64,000 nt of DNA from Virgibacillus ihumii (GTDB lineage: Bacteria > Bacillota > Bacilli > Bacillales > Amphibacillaceae), in the NCBI RefSeq assembly GCF_902726655.1, contig NZ_CACVAN010000001.1:496001-560000 (forward strand), in the 5' to 3' direction. Positions within the stretch are counted from its first letter, which is position 1, and every line of letters starts with the position of its first letter. Positions 1-8,102 of this stretch are shown in pieces. The notes below the pieces were generated by a model, which was not told where the DNA came from, did no database searches, and saw nothing but the letters and a program-made list of their open reading frames with translations. Made by a program: the position numbers and the translations under genes.

Positions 1-369
1 CAACAAACAACAGGTGGCGACGCACCGATCATGATTAATTTTTCAAATGAGAAATATGTGGAGAAAATGGCTGGTCAATTAAAAAAACTGCCTGAAAGTA
101 TTCTGAAACTGATTTCCGAAATTCATTGGAAGCCAACTGATGATAATAAGAATAAAATTCTACTGTATATGAATGACGGATACTTAGTTGATGGCACAAT
201 GCGGGAATTTGCCAAAAAAATGAAAGCATATCCATCAATCGTTTCCCAGATTAAGCCTGGTACGAAGGGAATCGTTCATATCGGTGTTGGAGCTTATTTT
301 GAAAAGTTCAATCAAGCGGCAGGAAATACCGATAAGAAGAAAAATAACGGGAACGGTTCAAGTGAGTAA
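1..369 (+). CDS. divIB: Cell-division protein DivIB/FtsQ, C-terminal part (5' end outside window)
   Basis: The reading frame is open from base 1 and reaches a stop at 367-369, so only about the last 122 residues are present. The motif VSQIKPGTKGIVHIGVGAYF matches the end of the extracellular beta domain of DivIB/FtsQ, the single-pass membrane protein that stabilises the FtsL-DivIC complex at the septum. It is followed by a short Asn/Lys/Gly-rich hydrophilic tail. Position upstream of ftsA-ftsZ fits the dcw cluster. In B. subtilis ylxW, ylxX and sbp lie between divIB and ftsA; none is seen here. The in-frame ATG at 31 is internal, not the start. Confidence 0.85.
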   Translation, partial: QQTTGGDAPIMINFSNEKYVEKMAGQLKKLPESILKLISEIHWKPTDDNKNKILLYMNDGYLVDGTMREFAKKMKAYPSIVSQIKPGTKGIVHIGVGAYFEKFNQAAGNTDKKKNNGNGSSE

Positions 370-391
370 CAACCGAGTGAAATAATCAGCC

Positions 392-523
392 AAAAAAATT
401 ACGATTTCCTATACATCACGAAAGTCATATATGCTTCTATTTCAACGAAATATATAGTACGAGATTTTCACTATCTTAAATACACAGTGATGTTTACAGG
501 AAATCTTTTGCGGGTAATTTTTT
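392..523. repeat. Long imperfect inverted repeat between divIB and ftsA
   Basis: A left arm at 392-419 is repeated in inverted orientation at 487-523, with a few mismatches and one gap of about 7 bases. Shared blocks include AAAAAATTAC and GATTTCCT followed by CATCAC. The inner 70 bases carry further weaker pairing. The whole could fold as one hairpin of about 130 nt. It may be a dispersed element or a processing/termination structure; only one copy was seen in the window. Confidence 0.6.
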
Positions 524-551
524 AAATTGGGTTATTAAATCATAAATTATG

Positions 552-580
552 GAAGGATTTTTGTGATTTTTGAAGAATTA
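552..580 (+). promoter_or_regulatory. SigH-type promoter of ftsA-ftsZ
   Basis: GAAGGATTT (552-560) and GAAGAATTA (572-580) are separated by 11 bp. Both match the SigH consensus (RnAGGAwww, RnnGAATww) at every specified position. In B. subtilis one ftsAZ promoter is SigH-dependent and raises FtsZ early in sporulation, so the site is expected in function. The rest of 370-716 holds the inverted repeat and no gene. Confidence 0.75.
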
Positions 581-716
581 CTCTATATAAGTTCCATTTT
601 CACGTATATTCCTTTAAAATAGTGGATTATAGAATAGAAATGATGAAGAATAGAATAAGAGAATACATCTGGTAATAGAAATGCTGGATGCTTCTGAAAC
701 TGGAGGTGCCTTTTCT

Positions 717-1997
717 TTGAACAACAGTGAAGTACTAGTGAGTCTTGACGTAGGTACATCAAAAATTAAAGTAATAATTGGAGAAGTATTGGAAGACTCC
801 CTGAATATTATTGGAGTGGGAACCGCGAAATCGAACGGCATGAAAAAAGGTGCGGTTGTAGATATTGATCAGACAGTTAATTCGATCAGGAATGCTGTTG
901 AACAGGCAGAGCGAATGGTAGGCATGCAGATTGACAGTGTAGTAGTCGGAATAAATGGTAATCATATCCAGTTGCAGCCATGTCATGGTGTAGTTGCGGT
1001 CCAAACTGAAAATCGTGAAATAGGCGATGAGGATGTCACCAGAGTGATTGATGGTGCGCAGGTTGTTTCCATCCCGCCCGAGCGTGAAATTATTGATGTC
1101 ATTCCGAAACAATTCATCGTCGACGGGCTTGACGAAATAACAGATCCCCGTGGCATGATTGGTGTACGGCTCGAGATGGAAGGGACGATTATTACATGTT
1201 CCAAATCTGTCCTGCACAATATTCTGAAATGTGTAGAACGTGCCGGTCTGCAAATTTCTGATATTTGCCTGCAACCTTTAGCGGCTGGCAGCATTGCACT
1301 TTCAAAAGATGAGAAAAACCTGGGAGTAACCCTGATTGATATTGGCGGCGGATGCACAACAGTTTCCATTTTCGAAAATGACCATCTCGCTGCTACCAGT
1401 GTAGTACCGCTTGGCGGCGACAATATTACAAAGGATTTATCCATTGGACTTAGAACATCAACGGAAGAAGCGTCTGACATAAAACTTAATTATGGACATG
1501 CTTTCTTTGATGATGCACAGGAGGATGAAACGTTTGAGGTTTCTATCATAGGCAGCAATACGACACAAACCTATAATCAGCTGCAGATTGCTGATATGAT
1601 AGAAGCCAGGGTTGAAGAAATCTATGCTCACGCTGAGCGGGAAATTCGGCGAATGGGTTACCAGCAGCTGCCGGGAGGTTACGTTTTAACTGGCGGTGCT
1701 GCGAAAATGCCGGGCGTACTGGAGTTGGCCCAGGATTGTTTTCAATCGAATGTTCGCTTAGCCATACCTGATTACATAGGGGTAAGAGAACCACAGTTTA
1801 CAGCTGGAGTGGGAATCTTGCAATTTGCTTATCGTAATGCGAAAATACAAGGAAAAGAGTTATTCCCTTCTGTATTGGTTAATCAGCAGGAAACAAAACC
1901 GAAGCGTACCAAAAAGAATTCAAATCCCGAAGAGCCGAAAAATAAAGAGAAAAAGGAATCTGGATTAGCTAATATATTTAAGTATTTCTTTGATTAA
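717..1997 (+). CDS. ftsA: Cell-division protein FtsA
   Basis: Actin-like ATPase that tethers FtsZ to the membrane and recruits later divisome proteins. The phosphate-1 motif LDVGTSKIK lies near residue 10 and the second ATP motif IDIGGGCTTV near residue 203. The protein ends in GLANIFKYFFD, a typical amphipathic membrane-targeting helix. I chose the TTG at 717: GGAGGTG at 702-708 lies 8 bases upstream, and the product (426 aa, NNSEVLVSLDVGTS) then begins like B. subtilis FtsA. The in-frame ATG at 681 lacks a ribosome site and would place the Shine-Dalgarno inside the gene. It is followed 72 bp later by ftsZ. Confidence 0.96.
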   Translation: MNNSEVLVSLDVGTSKIKVIIGEVLEDSLNIIGVGTAKSNGMKKGAVVDIDQTVNSIRNAVEQAERMVGMQIDSVVVGINGNHIQLQPCHGVVAVQTENREIGDEDVTRVIDGAQVVSIPPEREIIDVIPKQFIVDGLDEITDPRGMIGVRLEMEGTIITCSKSVLHNILKCVERAGLQISDICLQPLAAGSIALSKDEKNLGVTLIDIGGGCTTVSIFENDHLAATSVVPLGGDNITKDLSIGLRTSTEEASDIKLNYGHAFFDDAQEDETFEVSIIGSNTTQTYNQLQIADMIEARVEEIYAHAEREIRRMGYQQLPGGYVLTGGAAKMPGVLELAQDCFQSNVRLAIPDYIGVREPQFTAGVGILQFAYRNAKIQGKELFPSVLVNQQETKPKRTKKNSNPEEPKNKEKKESGLANIFKYFFD

Positions 1998-2069
1998 GAC
2001 TACCAAAATATCCCGGATATTAGTAGATTCCGGAACTCTTGTAATTTTGCAAATTAGGAGGAACGAACT

Positions 2070-3209
2070 ATGTTAGAGTTTGATACAAATATGGATCAAC
2101 TGGCAACAATAAAAGTAATCGGTGTCGGCGGCGGCGGAAGCAACGCTGTAAACCGTATGATTGAGCATGGTGTGGAAGGTGTTGAATTTATTGCGGTTAA
2201 CACCGATGCGCAGGCACTGAACCTATCAAAAGCAGAAACAAAAATCCAAGTCGGCGGAAAACTTACCCGCGGACTAGGTGCGGGTGCGAATCCGGAAGTT
2301 GGTAAGAAGGCTGCCGAAGAAAATAAAGAGCAGCTGGAAGAAGCCTTGCAGGGTGCCGATATGATTTTTGTTACAGCCGGAATGGGCGGCGGTACAGGTA
2401 CAGGTGCAGCTCCGGTAATTGCGTCAATCGCCAAAGAATTGGGAGCATTGACGGTTGGTGTCGTAACAAGACCATTCACATTTGAAGGAAAAAGAAGGTC
2501 CACACAGGCAGTATCCGGAATCGATTCACTGAAAAGCAGTGTAGACACATTGATAGTTATACCGAATGATCGCCTGCTGGAAATCGTGGATAAAAACACA
2601 CCAATGCTGGAGGCTTTCCGCGAAGCAGACAACGTGCTTCGCCAAGGTGTTCAGGGTATTTCCGACTTGATTGCTAAACCAGGACTTATAAATGTGGACT
2701 TTGCTGACGTGAAAACTATTATGTTTGATAAAGGTTCAGCGTTAATGGGGATAGGTGTAGCAACAGGTGAGAACCGCGCTCCCGAAGCTGCTAAAAAGGC
2801 TATTTCTTCACCGTTACTCGAAACAGATATTAATGGTGCACACGGTATTCTGATGAACATTACCGGCGGCACAAATCTAAGTCTTTATGAAGTGCAGGAA
2901 GCTGCAGATTTGGTAACATCTGCTGCCGATAAAGAGGTAAATGTCATTTTCGGTTCAGTCATTAATGAAAATCTGAAGGATGAAATTATTGTAACCGTAA
3001 TTGCGACTGGTTTTGATGAAAATAAAAATCAGGAAAGACAGTCCAATCAGCGGCCAAGCCTTAGTCAAAAACAACAGGCAGCTACAAGACCAAATGACGA
3101 GTTCAGCCGGGAAAGAGAGCCAAGCCAAAACCAGCAGTCTCGTCCACCGCAGGAAGAGGATACATTGGATATTCCAACATTTTTGAGAAATCGCAACCGG
3201 AACCGTTAA
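2070..3209 (+). CDS. ftsZ: Cell-division protein FtsZ
   Basis: Tubulin-like GTPase that polymerises into the Z ring. The GTP-binding signature GGGTGTG lies near residue 105, the glycine-rich [12 protein letters not shown] near residue 20, and the T7-loop region [11 protein letters not shown] near residue 208. A variable Gln/Asn/Arg-rich linker (about residues 315-360) leads to the conserved C-terminal peptide [12 protein letters not shown], which binds FtsA, SepF and ZapA-type partners. Length 379 aa is normal. AGGAGG lies just upstream of the ATG. A strong terminator follows, closing the ftsAZ unit. Confidence 0.98.
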   Translation: MLEFDTNMDQLATIKVIGVGGGGSNAVNRMIEHGVEGVEFIAVNTDAQALNLSKAETKIQVGGKLTRGLGAGANPEVGKKAAEENKEQLEEALQGADMIFVTAGMGGGTGTGAAPVIASIAKELGALTVGVVTRPFTFEGKRRSTQAVSGIDSLKSSVDTLIVIPNDRLLEIVDKNTPMLEAFREADNVLRQGVQGISDLIAKPGLINVDFADVKTIMFDKGSALMGIGVATGENRAPEAAKKAISSPLLETDINGAHGILMNITGGTNLSLYEVQEAADLVTSAADKEVNVIFGSVINENLKDEIIVTVIATGFDENKNQERQSNQRPSLSQKQQAATRPNDEFSREREPSQNQQSRPPQEEDTLDIPTFLRNRNRNR

Positions 3210-3227
3210 TCATCATGGAGTTATAAT

Positions 3228-3258
3228 CAGCAGCCAGACAATTTCTGGCTGCTGTTTT
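3228..3258 (+). terminator. Rho-independent terminator after ftsZ
   Basis: An 11-bp perfect stem (CAGCAGCCAGA with TCTGGCTGCTG), a 5-nt loop, then TTTTAG. Confidence 0.85.
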
Positions 3259-3292
3259 AGTGTGGGTAGAAAAATAGTGGGGGTTAGACATT

Positions 3293-4090
3293 ATGGAAGA
3301 TAAAGAAATAGTATTGTCACTGGAGAGCCTGACGATGTATTTTGGCGGGAACCAGGTATTACGGGGAATTGATTTAGATGTTTATAAGGGTCAGGTTATT
3401 GGCTATATCGGCCCGAATGGTGCCGGCAAAAGCACAACATTGAAAATCTTGCTTGGACTTGTTGAAGGATATGGAGGAACGGTCGAAATTTTTGGTAAGA
3501 ATATTAAGGAAAGCGGCCATACATACAAACGAAAAATTGGTTATGTTCCGGAGAATGCAGACATTTATGAAAACCTGACTGCAAATGAGTATTTGTCTTT
3601 TGTTGGTGAACTCTATGGTATGGACCGTACTGCTGCTGAGAAGAAAGCCAGAAAATTAATGACTGCATTTGAAATGGAGGATGTGCTTCATTCCAGGATT
3701 TCGTCATTTTCCAAAGGTATGCGGCAGAAAGTTATTATTATGTCCGGTGTATTACATGACCCTGATCTTATCTTTCTGGATGAACCGTTAAACGGCCTGG
3801 ATGCCAATAGTGTTATGGTAATCAAGGATGTTATGGAACAATTGGTGCAGCGTGGTAAAACTATTTTTTATTCGTCTCACATTATGGATGTGGTAGAGAA
3901 AATAAGTAATAGGATAGTTTTGCTTGCTGATGGGAAAATTGCTGCGGACGGCACCTTTGAGGAATTACGCCAGGCAAATGAAAAGGGGTCACTGGAGGAT
4001 ATCTTTAATCAGTTAACCGGATTTGATGAATATAAGGACACCGCGGAACATGTGGTCAGTATAATAACTGACGGTGACGAGCATGCATAA
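3293..4090 (+). CDS. ABC transporter ATP-binding protein
   Basis: Nucleotide-binding subunit of an ABC-2-type transporter. Walker A GPNGAGKST near residue 42, signature SFSKGMRQKV near 140, Walker B LIFLDEPLNGLD near 159 and a switch histidine in YSSHIMD near 200 are all present, so it should hydrolyse ATP. Length 265 aa. It overlaps the next gene by 8 bp, so the two are co-translated and form one exporter. The substrate cannot be told from sequence. In B. subtilis the genes between ftsZ and spoIIGA encode secreted proteases (bpr, bpf), so this pair occupies a variable slot. Confidence 0.9.
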   Translation: MEDKEIVLSLESLTMYFGGNQVLRGIDLDVYKGQVIGYIGPNGAGKSTTLKILLGLVEGYGGTVEIFGKNIKESGHTYKRKIGYVPENADIYENLTANEYLSFVGELYGMDRTAAEKKARKLMTAFEMEDVLHSRISSFSKGMRQKVIIMSGVLHDPDLIFLDEPLNGLDANSVMVIKDVMEQLVQRGKTIFYSSHIMDVVEKISNRIVLLADGKIAADGTFEELRQANEKGSLEDIFNQLTGFDEYKDTAEHVVSIITDGDEHA

Positions 4091-5723
4091 TTTTCGCTCA
4101 CTGAAGTTTCTGGATAATTTTCAGGGGTTTTTCCGTTCCATCCAAATTGATTATACGACTATGCGCAGGATACTGGAGATAAAATTACTAATGGATCAGC
4201 GCCGTGTACCGGCAGTTTTGAATACGGATATTTCCAATAAGCGCAGCGAAGGAAACCAGTTTGTTAAATCTCTGTGGGTTTATGCTTTATACAGTTTAAT
4301 GCTCATCCCATTCCTGTTTATTGGTGACAATCTGATGTATCAAGCTAGTCTTCTATTCGGAATTATGATGTTTGTTTTGATGACGTCAATGATTTCCGAT
4401 TTTTCCGCGGTACTGTTAGATGTGCGGGATAAAACAATTTTGAATACGAAACCGGTTAATAACAGAACTGTTAATGCGGCTAAGATGATTCATATTATGA
4501 TCTATATGACTTTCTTAGCCGGCGCTCTTATAGCAGTACCATCTGTTGTAATGCTCGCGACTGGACGAATCTCTTTCTTTTTCTTATTTCTTGCGGAAAC
4601 CGTACTGTTGCTTTTATTTATGATTGCACTTACTGCTTTGGCATATATATTCATTTTGCAATATTTCAGTGGTGACAGACTGAAAGATATTATTAACTAT
4701 GTGCAGATTATTCTGGCAATCGGGATTGTTGTTGGATACCAGATTGTAATACGGGCATTTGATTTTGCTATGTTCGAGTTTGTTTATGACTTCAGTTGGT
4801 GGCACCTTTTTATTCCACCGTTATGGTTTGGTGCACCATTTGAGTTTCTGCTGAGCGGTAATTCATCCGGAGCGATTATTATGATGGCAGTTGTCGCGCT
4901 GATAATCCCGTTTGTTTCAATCAGTATCTATTATTATTTGATGCCGTCCTTTGAAACCAATCTGGAAAAGCTTCTGGAAAATACAGGGAAGCCAACTGTC
5001 AAAAAGCACTTGCTTGAACAGTTTTGGGAGCGTGTATTATGTTCGGGCAAACAGGAAAAATTATTTTTCCGATTCTCGATGGCAATGATGCGGCAGGAAA
5101 GGGACTTTAAATTAAAAGTGTATCCAACAATTGGAATGGCACTGGTTTTTCCGTTTATTTTTATGTTTAATTCCTTGAACAGGGGTTCTTTTGAAGAACT
5201 CGCTACCGGGAATGGATACTTTAATATTTATTTTTCGTGTATCGTGATTGGTATCGTTATACACACCCTTAAATATTCAGTGAATTATAAGGGTAGTTGG
5301 ATATTTCAGGCAGCACCGATAGAGGAATCTGCTGTTATGTACAGCGCAACATTAAAAGCTTTTCTGGTCAGACTGTATCTTCCCGTATTTATTTTATTAT
5401 CTGCAGCGTTTATTGCGATTTTCTCAGCTAGAATCATACCGGACTTGGCGGTAGTTTTGGTCGCTGCAATACTGCATACGCTTATTTCGTATAAATTGAT
5501 TAATAATGAAGCATATCCATTCACTAATCCGATGGAATCTGTTCAAATGCAGGGTGGCAGCACGGTAAAGTATTTCATATTAATGCTGTTAGTTGGAATA
5601 ACCGGTTTACTTCATTTTTTCGCAACGAAAATAGAGTACGGTGTTTATGGGTATCTAATCATTCTGATTGCTGTAACGATTGTATCGTGGAAGATTTGCT
5701 TCAGCAGGAAGAAGGTTTTTTGA
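4083..5723 (+). CDS. ABC transporter membrane (permease) subunit
   Basis: A large integral membrane protein with roughly ten hydrophobic segments, starting near residue 65 and running to the C terminus, split by a charged central stretch (about residues 280-340). It is the expected partner of the ATPase encoded just upstream, whose stop overlaps this start (ATGCATAA). ATG at 4083 is used; a GTG at 4074 is an in-frame alternative adding three residues. Neither has a strong ribosome site, which fits translational coupling. I do not recognise a named subfamily or a substrate. Confidence 0.8.
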   Translation: MHNFRSLKFLDNFQGFFRSIQIDYTTMRRILEIKLLMDQRRVPAVLNTDISNKRSEGNQFVKSLWVYALYSLMLIPFLFIGDNLMYQASLLFGIMMFVLMTSMISDFSAVLLDVRDKTILNTKPVNNRTVNAAKMIHIMIYMTFLAGALIAVPSVVMLATGRISFFFLFLAETVLLLLFMIALTALAYIFILQYFSGDRLKDIINYVQIILAIGIVVGYQIVIRAFDFAMFEFVYDFSWWHLFIPPLWFGAPFEFLLSGNSSGAIIMMAVVALIIPFVSISIYYYLMPSFETNLEKLLENTGKPTVKKHLLEQFWERVLCSGKQEKLFFRFSMAMMRQERDFKLKVYPTIGMALVFPFIFMFNSLNRGSFEELATGNGYFNIYFSCIVIGIVIHTLKYSVNYKGSWIFQAAPIEESAVMYSATLKAFLVRLYLPVFILLSAAFIAIFSARIIPDLAVVLVAAILHTLISYKLINNEAYPFTNPMESVQMQGGSTVKYFILMLLVGITGLLHFFATKIEYGVYGYLIILIAVTIVSWKICFSRKKVF

Positions 5724-5738
5724 TTTACGATTCTGAAA

Positions 5739-6038
5739 AAAGAGGCTGGGACAAAAAGGTTTTATCAAAAGAAAAAACGAATGAAAGTTGGTGGGCTCAG
5801 CCGCTCCGGAAATATACTTCGCTTTCACTTTCGAGCATAAGTGCGACATCAGCTCAAGAAAATCACTTTCGCTGTGTCTTCTTTACCGCGGGCGGCTGTT
5901 GAGCCCTCCTCGTGCTTACGCACTGCGGGGTCTCATCTAGGCCTTTCCTCCCGCAGGAGTCTACGTATATTCCCTCCGCTAATCCCTAAAATCGTTCGTT
6001 TTTATGAATTACATTTTTTGATTTGTCCCAGCCTCTTT
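5739..6038. repeat. Dispersed repeat R1, copy 1
   Basis: The element is bounded by a perfect 17-bp inverted terminal repeat: AAAGAGGCTGGGACAAA at 5739-5755 and its complement at 6022-6038. It begins 15 bp after the ABC permease stop codon. About 240 bp of it is repeated at 62705-62942 in the same orientation. Inner dyads occur as well: GGAAATATAC near the left and its near-complement towards the right, and a small GTGC/GCAC hairpin in the middle. Relative to copy 2 it has about 60 extra bases (around 5827-5886) flanked by direct repeats of TCACTTTCG. No convincing gene lies inside. Confidence 0.85.
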
Positions 6039-6099
6039 GTGGTTACACCGGTCAGAAATTCTCCTTTTCATAAAACTACGATAATTCTCCAAAAACTCT

Positions 6100-6186
6100 C
6101 CCGACAAAGTCACTGATAACTAGATAAAATTAGCCCCAGTATGCGTACAAGAAGTGACAGACTTTGCCGGTTGAGTGGGCTATACT
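6100..6186 (+). promoter_or_regulatory. Candidate Spo0A-controlled spoIIG promoter
   Basis: GTGACA (6154-6159) and TATACT (6181-6186) are separated by 21 bp. The B. subtilis spoIIG promoter is a SigA promoter with an abnormally wide spacer that needs Spo0A-P. An inverted 0A-like box (CCCGACAAA, 6100-6108) lies upstream, and a weaker TTTGCCGGT lies inside the spacer. The predicted start puts repeat R2 in the 5' leader of spoIIGA. Confidence 0.45.
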
Positions 6187-6199
6187 TCCAGTTAAGGTA

Positions 6200-6292
6200 T
6201 TTTAGCAGCTAAGAAAGTATAAAATCCTTTCTTACTGCATAAGTGCAACTATGGCTGTCACCCAAAGGCTTGGTGACAACCAAGTTTTCTAA
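6200..6292 (+). repeat. Dispersed repeat R2, copy A
   Basis: About 92 bp beginning TTTTAGCAGCTAAG and ending CCAAGTTTTCTAA. It is repeated in inverted orientation at 53287-53378 with roughly 80% identity, and a shortened version is at 61237-61270. It contains two potential hairpins: AGAAAG with CTTTCT, and GTCACC with GGTGAC. It ends just before the spoIIGA ribosome site. Confidence 0.85.
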
Positions 6293-6311
6293 TAAAGGAA
6301 GGAAGTGTGAA

Positions 6312-7232
6312 GTGACCATCTATTTGGATGCTGTCTGGCTGCTGAATTTTCTTCTGGATATGATGCTGCTTATGCTCACACAGGCATTGGCGAAGGACGG
6401 CACACGTAAAATCCGAATCGTCTTTGGTGCTTTCATCGCTTCATTATTGGTTCCATTATCAATCTATTATCCGGACACGTTTGTTAATTCGGTGGCAGGG
6501 AAGCTGATTTATTCCATTATCATCATTCTGTGCACCTTCAGGATTCGTTCATTGTACCGGATGATGAAATTGCTTCTCCTGTTTTACTTCACAACATTTG
6601 CAATAGGAGGTGGCTTGTTAGCAATACATTTTTTATTTCAGAATCCAGTCGGGGTATCAACCAGCGGCATACTTACATTTAACAGCGGATTCGGAGACCC
6701 GGTCAGCTGGCTGTTTATAGTCGTTGGGTTTCCGCTGGTCTGGATGTTTACAAAGACTCGAATGGACAAGCATGCCGAAGAAAAAATACGCTACGACCAG
6801 CTTTGTCCGGTAAACATTCAAATTGACAGTAAAAGTTTTTCGACGACCGGATATATTGATAGTGGGAATCAGTTGATGGATCCGGTCAGTAAAAAGCCGG
6901 TCATCATTTGTGATGAATATTTTTTGAAAAAGTGGTTTACAGAAGATGATTGGAAAGCGCTTTATCAGGCGCATTCTGAACTGAATTTTGAGAAACTCCC
7001 GGCAAAGTGGGAACATCGAATTAATATTATTCCATATCAGGGGGTTGAAGGTAACCGTACATTTATGATGGGAATAAAACCTGACAACTTAACGTTTTAT
7101 TATGATAATCAAAAAATTACAACCCGAAAAATCATGATTGGCATTCAATTTTCGGAATTGACCAAGGACCAATCCTATCATTGCCTGCTTCATCCTAAAA
7201 TTGTTAAATCAGAAGTTGTTGAAACAGCTTAA
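6312..7232 (+). CDS. spoIIGA: Sporulation SigE-processing aspartic protease SpoIIGA
   Basis: Membrane-embedded, signal-transducing aspartic protease that cleaves pro-SigE in the mother cell after a SpoIIR signal from the forespore. Five hydrophobic segments fill the N-terminal half (about residues 1-155), followed by a soluble protease domain. The catalytic motif YIDSGNQ places Asp at residue 183, the same number as the essential Asp183 of B. subtilis SpoIIGA. Start GTG 6312 is preceded by AAAGGAAGG. An upstream in-frame ATG at 6243 lies inside repeat R2 and would add 23 unrelated residues, so I rejected it. sigE follows 21 bp later. 306 aa. Confidence 0.95.
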   Translation: MTIYLDAVWLLNFLLDMMLLMLTQALAKDGTRKIRIVFGAFIASLLVPLSIYYPDTFVNSVAGKLIYSIIIILCTFRIRSLYRMMKLLLLFYFTTFAIGGGLLAIHFLFQNPVGVSTSGILTFNSGFGDPVSWLFIVVGFPLVWMFTKTRMDKHAEEKIRYDQLCPVNIQIDSKSFSTTGYIDSGNQLMDPVSKKPVIICDEYFLKKWFTEDDWKALYQAHSELNFEKLPAKWEHRINIIPYQGVEGNRTFMMGIKPDNLTFYYDNQKITTRKIMIGIQFSELTKDQSYHCLLHPKIVKSEVVETA

Positions 7233-7253
7233 TAAGAAAAGGAGCGGTTAATT

Positions 7254-7979
7254 TTGAAATTGCGATTATGGAAACTGCGAACTCGATTATGGTGGTATAA
7301 ACTTCTCTTTAAACTTGGATTTAAGTCGGATGAAATCTATTATATTGGCGGGAGTGAAGCATTGCCCCCGCCGTTGTCAAAGGAAGAGGAGCGAGAATTA
7401 CTTGAATTGCTGCCCAAAGGTGATAAATCCGCCAGGGCAATGCTGATTGAACGCAATTTAAGGCTGGTCGTATATATTGCCCGAAAGTTTGAGAATACCG
7501 GGATAAATATTGAAGACTTGATCAGTATAGGAACTATCGGCCTGATTAAGGCTGTCAACACATTCAATCCCGAGAAAAAAATCAAGCTGGCAACCTATGC
7601 ATCCAGATGTATTGAAAATGAAATTCTAATGTATCTAAGGCGAAACAACAAATTGAAGACTGAAATTTCATTTGATGAGCCATTAAACATCGATTGGGAT
7701 GGTAATGAATTACGGCTTTCCGATGTGCTTGGAACGGATGAGGATATCATTACGAGAGACATTGAATCAAACGTTGACAAATCCCTGCTTAAAAGTGCGC
7801 TGTCACAGCTGAATCCGCGGGAAAAACAGATAATGGAACTTCGCTTTGGCCTGGTTGGTCAGGAAGAAAAAACTCAAAAAGATGTGGCAGATATGCTCGG
7901 AATTTCGCAGTCCTATATTTCGCGGTTGGAGAAAAAAATTATCCGCCGGCTGCAAAAAGAATTTAATAAAATGGTATGA
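7254..7979 (+). CDS. sigE: RNA polymerase sigma factor SigE (pro-form)
   Basis: Early mother-cell sporulation sigma factor, made as an inactive precursor. The first 27 or so residues form a basic/aromatic pro-sequence ([16 protein letters not shown]) that anchors it near the membrane until SpoIIGA removes it; mature-type sequence starts around [14 protein letters not shown]. Regions 2 ([20 protein letters not shown]) and 4 (helix-turn-helix [20 protein letters not shown]) are intact. Length is 241 aa against 239 in B. subtilis, with very high similarity. Start TTG 7254 has AAAGGAG 10 bases upstream. It is co-transcribed with spoIIGA. Confidence 0.98.
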   Translation: MKLRLWKLRTRLWWYKLLFKLGFKSDEIYYIGGSEALPPPLSKEEERELLELLPKGDKSARAMLIERNLRLVVYIARKFENTGINIEDLISIGTIGLIKAVNTFNPEKKIKLATYASRCIENEILMYLRRNNKLKTEISFDEPLNIDWDGNELRLSDVLGTDEDIITRDIESNVDKSLLKSALSQLNPREKQIMELRFGLVGQEEKTQKDVADMLGISQSYISRLEKKIIRRLQKEFNKMV

Positions 7980-8034
7980 CCTGCTGCAGTAAGTTTTCGA
8001 TGAATTTCTGACCGTTTTTATACGATACCCAATT

Positions 8035-8064
8035 GCATAAAAAACCTCCTATGGGGAGATACTG
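8035..8064 (+). promoter_or_regulatory. SigF/SigG-type promoter of sigG
   Basis: GCATA (8035-8039) and GGAGATACTG (8055-8064) are separated by 15 bp, close to the forespore promoter consensus (GYATA, then GGnnAnAnTR). In B. subtilis spoIIIG is transcribed first by SigF and then by SigG itself. The -10 half also forms a dyad with ATCTCC at 8076-8081. Confidence 0.7.
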
Positions 8065-8102
8065 ACCAAGAACAGCATCTCCAACCGGGAGGGTAGAACA
8101 TA

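Noticed and set aside
681..716. ATG at 681 as the ftsA start
   Set aside because: No ribosome site precedes it, while GGAGGTG fits TTG 717 and the resulting N terminus matches FtsA.
2096..2632. 178-codon open frame antisense to ftsZ
   Set aside because: Shadow of a highly conserved gene; composition is biased to Ser/Pro/Ala and there is no ribosome site.
6243..6311. ATG at 6243 as the spoIIGA start
   Set aside because: It lies in the R2 repeat; GTG 6312 has a good ribosome site, gives the family N terminus, and numbers the catalytic Asp as 183.
5724..6311. Protein-coding genes inside R1 or its flank (frames at 5687-5902 and 5841-6116)
   Set aside because: They read through a repeat made of inverted segments, lack ribosome sites, and the R1 copies differ by indels that would shift frame.
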